A stretch of 64,000 nucleotides of DNA from Hofstenia miamia (Eukaryota; Xenacoelomorpha; Acoela): assembly GCA_004352715.1 (NCBI GenBank), contig SCFE01000081.1, positions 1,634,537 to 1,698,536 on the forward strand, in the 5' to 3' direction. A program made the position numbers and the translations under genes. Positions within the stretch are counted from its first letter, which is position 1; every line of letters starts with the position of its first letter. Under the pieces are notes generated by a model. It was not told the origin of the DNA and searched no databases. It worked only from the letters and a program-made list of their open reading frames with translations. Positions 61,501 to 63,439 of the stretch are shown in pieces.

Positions 61501-63222
61501 ACAGACCGCAAAATTTTAATGAAGACATTTACAGAAACTTCCAAAAAGTTCACTGAAACGAACATGCAAAAAAAGGAAGAAAGGAAATGGGCAATCCTTC
61601 CCATTGAAATTAACCGCTAATTTGAAATTAAAGTTTCAGCAGTAATTTATTTGAATATTACCTATTTTTGTTGGCAAAAATATGTCGTTCAGCATTGGTG
61701 ACTAACAGCTAATGAGGTAGTGTAGAAAGAATAAGTGAACAAACAGAATTGGTTTGCCGTGAAGCACAATTTATTCCAATTGCCAGAAATGATTTTGCAG
61801 CACGAAGAAGAAGAAAAAGTACATTTTTTGATTTCCAGAAACAAGGAAACACTTTCCTTAATTATATTAGACCTTAAGATTGTTAAATTTTATAATATAC
61901 AACTATCCCTCGATATATATATATATATAATCTAAAGAATAGTTCCCTCCTCAGAAAAAAAGCTGGGTGCGCCCCTGTGGCTATCGAACCATGAAAGAAA
62001 GTAAGCTACTATATTTTCAAAAATTACTACAAACTAAAAACAAATTATTACACATGATAGAAAGCAAATCGGAATTATTACAATAAATGTCTGATATGTG
62101 CGTTGCAGCTGGCTTTCACACTCTCAAATCTATGACTACAATTTCTGTGCTGTTCTCTAATACTTCTGAAGATTCACATTTGGGTGATTTCGTTAGAAAT
62201 AAAATGCCTTAATTTGTCCATATTGTTAGGATTTTGTATGTACACACGATGCTTGAGTTAAGATTCCACTGGGGCGAGATCTGTTCATCGAGATAGGCAT
62301 GCTCTGTCAAAGTGCCGTCTGATGATTTTGTCTCCAAATTTCGTCTTAGGAGCACCATCCTGCAAAATAGTTGCTTTGCGCAGCATCCTTCTCTGTTTGT
62401 GTCAGAGGTGACACGACATAGGCCTTAGGCTTATCAAATAACTCTCACCATTAACAGTGTCATGAAAGATTGTGCTTCACCTGTCCTCAACGCAGAAGGT
62501 ACATTGTTAATACTGACTTCACATTGTTGAGGAAAAAATGAGGCGGTAGTTTACTTTTGAGTAGAGCGCTGTGAGTACTCAAAATTTAGAATCAGGAACT
62601 CAACTTGAAACTTCAAATTGAAGTGTTTTCAAATCGGGTTGAACCAACTGAGTTGTGTTGATGTTTGGCTAATTTTTTTATAAAAACTTTTTTCAGGCTC
62701 ATTGTAGTTGTGCAAAATTATCTAGCAAGTGACTGTAACGAACAGCAGGATGTTAGAATTGATTCATATTACATTTCTCTCTCTCTCGGCTGACTATAAC
62801 ATTAAGATTGGATTGTTTTAAATTACTTAAACCAAAAAGTTTCACTTTCTATTAATTCACTTTTAAACATTATACCAAAAATCTTTTTCACTTTTGAAAT
62901 TGGGATCTGCACATCCCTTGAAACTGCTGTACTGTTAAAGATTCAATGTGGCTGTTTTGATTTGAGTGCAAATAGAATGTACTTAACTGATGAAATTCTA
63001 TCATCAGAAAATTTGATGGCCGTCGCATGGCACATCTACTACAGAGTGACTTGGGATTCATATTTTCAGACCCAGCGAACCATTGTCCTGAAAACTCATT
63101 GACCTAAACACCCGGTACAATGACCTCTTAAAAGCGGCCTTCAGGTACCTAAACCACTTTGATGTTTCGATTTAATTTTTATTTTGATGTTACTCACTAT
63201 CAACAGATTTACGAATTTTAGT
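3356..63222 (-). CDS. PLEKHG7: PLEKHG7-like DH-PH Rho guanine-nucleotide exchange factor (multi-exon gene, 5' incomplete)
   Basis: A Dbl-family exchange factor activates Rho GTPases at membranes: the DH domain catalyses GDP release and the PH domain assists and targets. Exons found in order are 63198-63222 (tentative), 58826-58878, 49203-49283, 47971-48126, 47314-47409, 30472-30567, 30322-30402, 26899-27030, 21998-22113, 10958-11052 (probable), 5859-6018, 5230-5327 and 3356-3448 with the stop. All have AG/GT borders and phases agree wherever exons are adjacent. Visible motifs are DH CR1 (SVWELFSAELNYLIDHL, IFANLEEICK), RYCMNYSNALNYMDKL, CR3 LLVAPMQHLTKYPLLLK, the linker VKWLKNFERLQEL...IHWPSV, and PH strands and helix (VVYKQPIPLDRL, LVLVHISRFQQVV, TTWINQL). 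From family memory, the linker, the PIPLDRL strand and RYC.NY fit PLEKHG7 better than other Dbl proteins; PLEKHG5/6 are alternatives. About 420 residues are visible. Short DH/PH exons after 47314, after 30322, after 21998 and before 5859 were not found. Introns are full of transposons. RhoGEF call about 0.95, PLEKHG7 about 0.65. Confidence 0.85.
3425..4662. repeat. 1.2-kb repeat, copy 1 (with terminal-exon acceptor)
   Basis: Nearly identical to 8009-9287 in the same orientation, with scattered substitutions and small indels. It includes the first 24 bases of the last RhoGEF exon and ends in a (TA)n tract. The inner part repeats the palindromic word ccattaatgg (about 4010 and 4223). Confidence 0.9.
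4650..4721. repeat. (TA)n microsatellite
   Basis: About 70 bp of TA with one phase slip. Confidence 0.95.
5230..5327 (-). CDS. RhoGEF exon: PH domain middle strands
   Basis: 98 bp, entering with 2 bases that complete a codon begun in exon 5859-6018 (G+AG, Glu) and ending in phase 0 at a perfect gtaagt donor. It encodes KHQKHGLVLVHISRFQQVV then TVFVLECRDLSVK, the alternating hydrophobic pattern of PH strands 5 to 7. Confidence 0.9.
5445..5621. other. Assembly gap, 177 N, edged by (TA)n
   Basis: Lies between exons 5230-5327 and 5859-6018. The left edge is tatatatatat. Confidence 0.99.
5859..6018 (-). CDS. RhoGEF exon: serine-rich loop and PH strand
   Basis: 160 bp, phase 0 in and phase 1 out. 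It starts QSLTGSLDEQESQFTRLSSY, a Ser/Arg-rich loop, then DGPIFVVYKQPIPLDRLEIH, a PH beta strand typical of PLEKHG-type factors, and ends at the codon split with exon 5230-5327. The acceptor is atatgtag and the donor gtaaaa. The serine-rich loop could be a phosphorylation site; that is inference. Confidence 0.9.
6876..7008 (+). CDS. Unidentified coding fragment running into a gap
   Basis: A frame begins with ATG at 6876 and is open for 44 codons into the 1000-N gap. It starts MKRRKKKQSNSVVIDLVDTN, then LTQQLANLTLSPTQPRGD. The basic start, balanced codons and higher GC than the surroundings suggest the 5' end of a transposon or host frame. No domain is visible and I do not recognise it. Confidence 0.35.
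7009..8008. other. Assembly gap, exactly 1000 N
   Basis: A round size implies an arbitrary scaffold join. It hides what lies left of repeat copy 2 and could contain a missing PH exon. Confidence 0.99.
8009..9287. repeat. 1.2-kb repeat, copy 2 (contig between two 1000-N gaps)
   Basis: Near-duplicate of 3425-4662. The whole contig consists of this repeat, starts inside the last RhoGEF exon and ends in (TA)n at the next gap. In gene order it lies upstream of PH exons 5859 and 5230, the wrong place for a terminal exon, so a misplaced allelic contig is the simplest reading. Confidence 0.9.
9288..10287. other. Assembly gap, exactly 1000 N
   Basis: Arbitrary-size gap following a (TA)n edge. Confidence 0.99.
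10441..10754 (+). other. Coding-like fragment of unknown origin
   Basis: A GC-richer island in AT-rich intron. From ATG at 10441 a frame reads MRNIRKIASRLAIQTKQSTE and stops at about 10590. An overlapping frame from 10560 carries KYYCCQGHNCNAN, then stops at 10754. Either a frameshift joins two parts of a transposon frame or only one frame is real. The CC.G..CN spacing recalls cysteine-rich domains but is too short to assign. Confidence 0.3.
10958..11052 (-). CDS. Probable RhoGEF exon: start of PH domain
   Basis: 95 bp, acceptor ttattatag, donor gtaatt, entering with 2 bases and leaving in phase 0. It encodes CSLIVPFLSSGHIVEQGMTQ then NTKIPNSEIFM. The order LSS..HI..G.LT....EIF matches the first PH strands, where the family has a His/Gly-rich turn then a DVYLF strand. 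Its entry phase does not fit exon 21998-22113 directly, so a small exon must lie between. Confidence 0.5.
11060..12340. other. Intron, AT-rich; nothing recognisable
   Basis: No exon, element end or strong repeat seen. Short open frames around 11619-11888 have AT-driven composition. Confidence 0.5.
12357..13314. mobile_element. hAT-like non-autonomous element (MITE)
   Basis: Ends are CAGAGATGGACATGGGC and, inverted, CAGAGATAACCATGGGC. The 8-bp flanks are ggctaaat and tgataaat (6 of 8 match), as for decayed hAT target duplications. A second inner inverted pair lies near 12625 (gatgtgcgctgtgcggta) and 13252-13272 (taccgcgcacatc). No transposase inside. Superfamily is inferred from end bases and duplication length. 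Confidence 0.5.
14197..15292 (+). pseudogene. CR1/L2-like LINE remnant (reverse transcriptase to 3' end)
   Basis: Frames broken by stops and shifts follow the order of a CR1/L2 ORF2. AAFDAINHENL at about 14205 is the RT palm block with the catalytic Asp. FGAFQGSILGQLLF at about 14350 stands for the usual GVPQGSILGPLLF. LHWLPVRHRIKYRL at about 14960 and a late RHSFTFSD block are the conserved C-terminal tail of these LINEs. The YADD box is not intact. A (TAA)n tract follows directly. Confidence 0.7.
15291..15333. repeat. (TAA)n microsatellite, 5' of R2-like copy A
   Basis: About 14 TAA units. It may be the tail of the LINE at 14197-15292 and, at the same time, the target of the R2-like element that begins right after. 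Confidence 0.95.
15546..16679 (+). pseudogene. N-terminal part of R2-like retrotransposon polyprotein
   Basis: 377 codons, open until TAG at 16677-16679. Around residues 64-100 a Myb-like DNA-binding stretch RHKWTDEQNRTALECYRRSR is followed by RGYRKRMLEGWR and a TEQRLAGQVRKL helix; R2-class proteins use zinc-finger and Myb modules to find their target. Long basic coiled segments follow. It ends KKMKNWNAPGRD, the first RT block, where the family has APGPDGI. The TAG and a second TAG at 16737 interrupt a frame that otherwise continues GYWLKKF..VHERLA. Closest by memory to the R2-like family abundant in cnidarians and molluscs. Confidence 0.75.
16860..17859. other. Assembly gap, exactly 1000 N
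   Basis: Inside R2-like copy A; its true length is unknown. Confidence 0.99.
17860..18039 (+). pseudogene. C-terminus of R2-like protein, copy A
   Basis: Open frame VVGALGAVSKKHKRYLEELG, then QKAALLGTARVLRKALRLPG and TGA. This is the extreme C-terminal block after the endonuclease in this family. The last residues are NL rather than NW as in copies B and C. Confidence 0.75.
18084..18117. repeat. (TAA)n tail of R2-like copy A
   Basis: About 11 units following the conserved 3' UTR (agctgtgagatgca). Confidence 0.95.
18118..18893. repeat. Direct repeat, copy 1 of the segment after the R2-like tail
   Basis: Matches 20443-21221 at high identity with a handful of substitutions. The second half (from 18433) is the upstream part of the Tc1-like sequence at 21222. 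Confidence 0.9.
18894..19107. repeat. Second copy of the repeat's inner half, ending at a gap
   Basis: Restarts at atcaaaattgatagg right after gactgcacg. It repeats 18433-18650, but its diagnostic bases (cacagtaaaatttgg, attctacaattcc) match 20765-20978, not 18433. This suggests an overlapping contig end. Confidence 0.9.
19108..20107. other. Assembly gap, exactly 1000 N
   Basis: Hides the left part of R2-like copy B. Confidence 0.99.
20108..20442 (+). mobile_element. R2-like LINE copy B, 3' end only
   Basis: Begins at the gap inside the C-terminal region. Frame 20110-20364 is open, with EKEKIDKYRELAEEIESLW, GALGAVSKKHKRYLEELG and QKAALLGTARVLRKALRLPG ending GNW and TGA, followed by the same 3' UTR and a TAA tail (20413-20442). 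This is the least damaged C-terminus of the three copies. Confidence 0.85.
20443..21221. repeat. Direct repeat, copy 2 of the segment after the R2-like tail
   Basis: Same order as 18118-18893. Here the sequence continues beyond gactgcacgg into the Tc1-like transposase remnant instead of restarting. Confidence 0.9.
21222..21560 (+). pseudogene. Tc1/mariner-type transposase remnant
   Basis: Broken frames in the order of a Tc1-like catalytic domain: GWAHEHVNGNRVLFTDET contains the second block with the first catalytic Asp (LFTDE), then PLQAGFGEPF, then QDNARFTMDCLERKINV, where Tc1 proteins have QQDNARPHTA with the second Asp. The third acidic residue (SPDL.PIEH region) is not intact. At least three frameshifts or stops. 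The N-terminal part probably lies in the repeat at 20765-21221. Confidence 0.7.
21600..21997. other. Intron; nothing recognisable
   Basis: AT-rich sequence between the Tc1-like remnant and the DH-PH linker exon. Confidence 0.5.
21998..22113 (-). CDS. RhoGEF exon: DH-PH linker helix
   Basis: 116 bp. Two bases complete the Tyr codon begun by T at the end of exon 26899-27030. It reads YEVESHVKWLKNFERLQELS, then KQIHWPSVMDLEPKPNLPE. The linker helix followed by a WPS motif is a signature of this Dbl subgroup. Acceptor tttttag, donor gtaaat, phase 0 out. Confidence 0.92.
22114..25330. other. Intron, AT-rich, no element identified
   Basis: Contains a (TA)n tract at about 23985-24014 and short AT-driven open frames (22882-23118, 24547-24774) without recognisable motifs. 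Confidence 0.5.
25340..25766. mobile_element. Possible hAT-like MITE with GGTCCCG repeats
   Basis: The right end is ggtcccgcacacctcta; its reverse, TAGAGGTGTGCGGGACC, is a typical hAT terminus. The left end TGAGGTACTTGG is weaker. Flanks atattttt and atattttc match at 7 of 8, but in low-complexity sequence. The inside repeats ggtcccg and ccagatat several times, as subterminal transposase sites do. Confidence 0.4.
26374..26876. repeat. (TA)n microsatellite containing a 459-N gap (26404-26862)
   Basis: TA repeat on both gap edges, immediately downstream (in gene order) of the CR3 exon. Confidence 0.95.
26899..27030 (-). CDS. RhoGEF exon: DH domain CR3
   Basis: 132 bp, acceptor acttacag, donor gtaagc, phase 1 out. 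It encodes LLVAPMQHLTKYPLLLKSIK, the classical P.Q...RYPLLL core of CR3, with Lys where Arg is usual, then KRTRDF..QKILSDVMTKVEKSI, the final DH helix. It contacts switch regions of the Rho GTPase in family structures. Confidence 0.95.
27033..29730. other. Intron; missing DH exon expected here
   Basis: Phases require an exon that leaves phase 0 at 30322 and supplies one base to 27030. I did not find a convincing one. The open frame on the minus strand at 28017-28328 has no DH motif. Confidence 0.4.
29736..29793. repeat. 29-bp tandem duplication
   Basis: Two copies of atcatgttttgatctgaacc plus tgatatata, with one T/G difference. Confidence 0.85.
29795..30171. mobile_element. hAT-like MITE, 377 bp
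   Basis: Begins TAGAGGTGCAGACC and ends in the inverse of TAGAGCTGGGCGCC. Flanks atatataa (29787-29794) and acatataa (30172-30179) match at 7 of 8, fitting an 8-bp hAT target duplication. GC-rich ends, AT-rich middle, no coding capacity. Confidence 0.5.
30322..30402 (-). CDS. RhoGEF exon: DH helix (RYC.NY..A)
   Basis: 81 bp, 27 codons, phase 0 both sides, acceptor catatcag, donor gtaagc. RYCMNYSNALNYMDKLRDYD is the DH helix that carries YC.NY..A in most Dbl proteins. It lies only 69 bp from the next upstream exon, the shortest intron in the gene. Confidence 0.93.
30472..30567 (-). CDS. RhoGEF exon: DH domain, preceding RYC.NY
   Basis: 96 bp, 32 codons, phase 0 in and out, acceptor tgttttag, donor gtgagt. 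It encodes MTSLFTSEMHHHIFRATPIF then GSTDGITRVFQR and reads directly into the RYC.NY exon. One additional short exon after 47314-47409 is probably missing between CR1 and this one. Confidence 0.85.
31151..33516 (+). mobile_element. piggyBac element, full length, decayed
   Basis: TTAA is duplicated exactly at 31147-31150 and 33517-33520, the piggyBac target. The ends are CCCCCGGCGGACTAAG and, inverted, CCCTCGGTGGGCCAAG (12 of 16 match), each followed further in by a ggtggtgatttt motif. The interior is a broken transposase on the plus strand. It sits in a RhoGEF intron. Confidence 0.9.
31630..33305 (+). pseudogene. piggyBac transposase pseudogene
   Basis: piggyBac enzymes cut and paste at TTAA using a DDD/D catalytic core. 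Visible order: an acidic N-terminus (31690-31820, runs of Asp/Glu/Ser); LLYWRGANHDQAMPTDDFRS and MSRAKFKHLLRYLRFDDKNT (32085-32230); TVDDQLVPSRSRSP at about 32337 with the first catalytic Asp region; LVKPFYGTSRNVTF at about 32550; STMHHKKEIHPEN at about 32765; WSFFNFQNMLDIS at about 32885; SSLHVTVMQQKRR then RCEKCREQGKSG at 33060-33185, the start of the C-terminal Cys-rich finger. The NVTF block is not followed by the usual Asp-Asn pair. Multiple frameshifts; inactive. Confidence 0.88.
33675..34590. other. Local contig-end duplications around single-N seams
   Basis: Single N at 33734, 34130 and 34451. Sequence 33675-33733 recurs at 34131-34190, and 33991-34129 recurs at 34452-34590, both nearly perfectly. 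A long (TA)n lies at 34389-34450. Overlapping read or contig ends that were not merged. Confidence 0.85.
34600..35860. other. Intron; no element identified
   Basis: AT-rich. A slightly GC-richer stretch at 35505-35670 (tgtgacatcagtagagtgca) looks like an element edge but has no partner. The word ggctactttgacag at 35661 is the inverse of atcaaagtagcc near 37520, a possible end of the pogo-like element. Confidence 0.4.
35870..37540 (-). pseudogene. pogo/Tigger-like (DDE_1) transposase pseudogene
   Basis: Minus-strand frames from about 37530: PGTDWTLNWMKRHKL (CENP-B-type helix-turn-helix end, with W..RH), then GNICNYDETSLRNDPG (first catalytic Asp), SVISKRGTHRFKH, KTAVT break, TILIGDNSGSHMSEEVVGAC (second Asp in GDN.SH), then after a MITE insertion FVFFLPNTTH and SLDV, where the family has PPN.TH..QPLDV, and a basic tail PAGQSKRKRGRRMTAEKLL near 36450. 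DDE_1 enzymes are cut-and-paste transposases that insert at TA. In-frame stops and shifts show it is dead. Ends are uncertain. Confidence 0.82.
36642..36949. mobile_element. 308-bp MITE inside the pogo transposase
   Basis: Terminal inverted repeats CCCAGTAAACATA.AACTG face each other. AT flanks both sides (36640-36641 and 36950-36951), and removing the insert plus one AT restores the transposase reading across the site (KYD joined to ISFV). The interior is rich in acgac and gtcg words (aacgacgtcg, acgacgtcgtt). Superfamily unknown. Confidence 0.85.
37515..37560. repeat. Three short repeats of (t)atcaaagtagcccc
   Basis: Copies at about 37518, 37537 and 37554 with one or two changes each. The same word appears at 53857 and inverted at 35661. 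Possibly stacked ends of the pogo-like element family. Confidence 0.5.
37580..37762. repeat. (TA)n microsatellite containing a 122-N gap (37610-37731)
   Basis: TA on both edges of the gap. Confidence 0.95.
37763..38612. other. Intron; nothing recognisable
   Basis: AT-rich sequence with no open frame of note. Confidence 0.5.
38613..38748 (-). CDS. Orphan exon of unknown gene
   Basis: 136 bp open between a good acceptor (tttgctaatag) and donor (gtgagc), phase 1 in and phase 2 out. It encodes LEKTPGKCGKTVCPYKMDAR, then RFKVESILLHCSPISKL and KRSASLN. Codon use and GC are unlike the surrounding intron. The RSASL motif could be a phosphorylation or 14-3-3 site. Its phases do not fit the RhoGEF exons on either side, so it may be an alternative exon with an unseen partner, part of a nested minus-strand gene, or misplaced. 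Confidence 0.5.
38760..40520. other. Intron; nothing recognisable
   Basis: AT-rich. A gaggtcgcggggccgag patch at 38991-39010 resembles a hAT end without a partner. Confidence 0.4.
40521..40566. repeat. (TA)n microsatellite
   Basis: About 46 bp of TA, fully sequenced. Confidence 0.95.
40735..41090 (-). pseudogene. Degenerate open frame of unknown element
   Basis: A minus-strand frame runs about 118 codons with only two stops: YFAQPKEFSQTTKMMIKPFW, then ISWETKNVLRDNLNRGVPYK, CMLCPPMLPDYWCNKQIVE, and a final helix AESMTKLNEIKDLLGM. The C..C.......WC pattern could be a zinc-binding fold. I do not recognise the family; probably a transposon fragment. Confidence 0.35.
41640..41920 (+). pseudogene. 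Possible LINE reverse transcriptase fragment
   Basis: A weak trace only: YEVPQSCMLKPF at about 41780, then LLYIYEKLDAL, in the order of GVPQGSILGPLLF..LYINDL. Stops in the frame. Low support. Confidence 0.25.
41950..43157. other. Intron; nothing convincing
   Basis: A GC-richer patch at 41945-41985 (gctcgacccgacctcacccg) resembles a hAT terminus without a partner. A minus-strand open frame at 42485-42703 has no recognised motif. Confidence 0.4.
43158..44762 (+). pseudogene. R2-like reverse transcriptase / restriction-like endonuclease, nonsense-only decay
   Basis: One uninterrupted frame with four premature stops (44007, 44055, 44340, 44613) and the natural TGA at 44760. RT blocks: PGTFQGDSLAPLLFVVSL, then LWYMDDLKMYASS (YMDD with both catalytic Asp), GLEFGLGKCAAV and YKYLG-type HKYLGVIE. 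A short stretch between RKEYNRIK and AINTWVIPVLRYSAGI appears deleted against relatives. Then MLYMAKHKGGKGLLNVEE, a CCHC knuckle KCRLCKKEAETVDHLIAGC, and the endonuclease WRPELVVVDKEKSLGTVIDI, with PE where R2-class enzymes have PD, followed by KIDKYRELAEEIERLW. Reads APE-free: the nuclease is C-terminal. Confidence 0.88.
43158..44819 (+). mobile_element. R2/R4-type LINE, copy C, 5'-truncated
   Basis: Starts abruptly inside the RT domain and ends with the conserved 3' UTR and a short TAA tail (44811-44819), the usual 5' truncation of target-primed insertion. Its last 900 bp match copies A and B. Confidence 0.9.
44821..45840 (-). pseudogene. Jockey/CR1-type LINE fragment, endonuclease joined to RT C-terminus
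   Basis: The minus frame 45824-45180 reads NQIVHQETHIQGNILDLIFT, NDTNLEISF, FTDHYSIIGETN, the end of an APE endonuclease domain (NILDLIFTN..SDH). It then jumps to LGIQFTETLSFAPHIKNSIK, ASRQLFLLLKLKH and LVEPILYY, the thumb region after the RT palm. The palm itself is missing, so there is a large internal deletion. Beyond the stop at 45180, QVWGGSPNYHLEKIESVFRR continues the family's C-terminal block. It abuts R2-like copy C tail to tail. Confidence 0.75.
45850..47310. other. Intron; faint degenerate coding on minus strand
   Basis: Reverse frames between 46380 and 46930 show runs such as EITDSYCIKCFFKTVLH and MKYQKPFYLFV between stops, perhaps an old transposon. No family assigned. Confidence 0.3.
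47314..47409 (-). CDS. RhoGEF exon: DH domain CR1, second half
   Basis: 96 bp, 32 codons, phase 0 both sides, acceptor cattttcag, donor gttagt. VFLEPLKTIQCEGFLLDMEP then IKIFANLEEICK is the end of CR1, where Dbl factors read VF..PL......L....IF.NL.EI. Confidence 0.94.
47971..48126 (-). CDS. RhoGEF exon: start of DH domain
   Basis: 156 bp, 52 codons, phase 0 both sides, acceptor aatttag, donor gtaagt. It begins DKHWSVLQNDLNPVCEECTD, then RRDSVWELFSAELNYLIDHL, where W.L...E..Y...L is the DH entry helix with the catalytically important Glu. A small Cys pair (CEEC) precedes the domain. Confidence 0.94.
48130..49200. other. Intron; nothing recognisable
   Basis: AT-rich sequence with small GC-richer patches (about 48610-48650) and no partnered repeats. 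Confidence 0.45.
49203..49283 (-). CDS. RhoGEF exon: segment before DH
   Basis: 81 bp, 27 codons, phase 0 both sides, acceptor tctattttag, donor gtattt. It encodes NTEKASFTTTLALLKRVPID then HHLKDLR and continues in phase into exon 47971-48126. Related PLEKHG proteins have a similar helical segment just before DH. Confidence 0.8.
49499..49531. repeat. (TA)n microsatellite
   Basis: About 32 bp of TA, fully sequenced. Confidence 0.95.
49540..50670. other. Intron; nothing convincing
   Basis: A 24-bp segment at about 49900-49920 has splice-like borders (cttccag and gtaacc on the minus strand) but no other support. At 50679 CAGTGGCGAGGATGAGGGGG resembles one end of a hAT element. Confidence 0.35.
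50780..51196 (-). pseudogene. Penelope-like RT fragment, inverted relative to its neighbour
   Basis: The minus frame 51196-50828 covers the middle of a Penelope-like RT: KEFIPKEYNLESTKDFLQKL, CSLDIKSLFTNIPIEDTIDH (first catalytic Asp region), FNGKIYKKINRISMGSPLGP then NMANFSLNIIER. It stops before the YVDD block, within MKPFPLFYY. This segment is intact, while the same segment of the plus-strand copy is broken (a stop for Lys after CSLHI). Confidence 0.88.
51230..53240 (+). mobile_element. Penelope-like element with GIY-YIG domain, decayed
   Basis: Penelope-like elements encode an RT joined to a GIY-YIG nuclease. Seen in order: coiled N-terminus from 51240; LSNRNLTKLEEEALSYGM (about 51424), a conserved PLE N-terminal block; then a frame change; CGCTPHLYGLPKVHKN at about 51935; SLFTNIPIQETIDHI at about 52100; SRYVDDIFC at about 52374 with both catalytic Asp; ENNRLTFLNTTLTR then YEWHKNSTNTGLYIPYNSYC (52490-52600), the RT thumb; YQCDECDDPYISETKRHMEV then GIKEH at about 52980, the GIY-YIG core. 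Here YIS replaces YIG and Gly stands where the catalytic Arg is expected. Several frameshifts; not active. Confidence 0.88.
53392..53487. repeat. (TA)n microsatellite containing a 60-N gap (53406-53465)
   Basis: TA on both edges, about 150 bp after the Penelope-like frame. Confidence 0.95.
53490..54225. other. Intron; nothing recognisable
   Basis: A purine-rich agagagagcgagagaacgag stretch at 53785-53805; no element ends paired. Confidence 0.45.
54227..54449. repeat. (TA)n microsatellite containing a 187-N gap (54240-54426)
   Basis: TA on both edges. Confidence 0.95.
54450..58825. other. Intron, AT-rich, no gene or element identified
   Basis: Contains a perfect 9-bp-arm palindrome at 56152-56171 (atggtatgg, ca, ccataccat) in a stretch rich in atggtcattatgg words (56140-56880). 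Also short TA runs at 58057 and 58405. No convincing exon. Confidence 0.5.
58826..58878 (-). CDS. RhoGEF exon: basic N-terminal segment
   Basis: 53 bp, acceptor catgtttag, donor gtaagt. It enters with 2 bases and ends in phase 0, as exon 49203-49283 requires. It encodes KRLKSPMSSWNIFKSNK. It is short, so support rests on splice sites, phase and position. Confidence 0.6.
59014..61977. mobile_element. hAT element with perfect 8-bp target duplication
   Basis: TGGCTATC is present exactly at 59006-59013 and 61978-61985. The left end is CAGAGGCGCACCCAG and the right end, inverted, is CAGGGGCGCACCCAG (14 of 15). Runs of G then gggaacgttcccc follow the left end. A second right-end copy lies at about 61139-61188. 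A two-N seam at 60746-60747 separates near-identical sequence (60376-60745 and 60748-61120). A possible transposase trace near 59195 (LASLRTFSQALMDEKLDE) is too weak to call. Confidence 0.8.
62090..62500 (-). pseudogene. mariner-like transposase C-terminal remnant
   Basis: Minus-strand frames read TVNGESYL, then RKATILQDGAPKTKFGDKII, RRHFDRACLSR, then LKHRVYIQNPNNMDKLRHFI, EITQM and FRSIREQHRNC. This follows the order TV.G..YL, ...QDGAPPH (second catalytic Asp), ISRHFP, W..RSPDL (lost), L..RVYR..P.TL..LK..I of insect-type mariner/IS630 enzymes. A stop replaces part of the last acidic block. Confidence 0.7.
62510..63197. other. Intron; nothing recognisable
   Basis: AT-rich sequence between the mariner remnant and the possible microexon. 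Confidence 0.45.
63198..63222 (-). CDS. Possible RhoGEF 25-bp microexon
   Basis: The acceptor tttattcag and donor gtgagt bracket 25 bases encoding TKIRKSVD plus one base. Its phase-1 end joins AT of exon 58826-58878 as an Asn codon. No protein-level match is possible at this length. Confidence 0.35.
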
Positions 63223-63439
63223 CTGAATAAATTGATATATGTATTGAGATAACAAATTGCATGTGATTTTTACATATTAATTTTCAAAATTAAAAATTAT
63301 GGGTTAACTGACTGACTACTAATAGAAACCTGGTGATTCACAAACCTGTTAAAGTACATCTGATTTAAAGTTGGAAATATTTTAGATTGCACTGACTAAA
63401 ACATTAAAATACATTTCATAGAATATTATATTCCATGGA

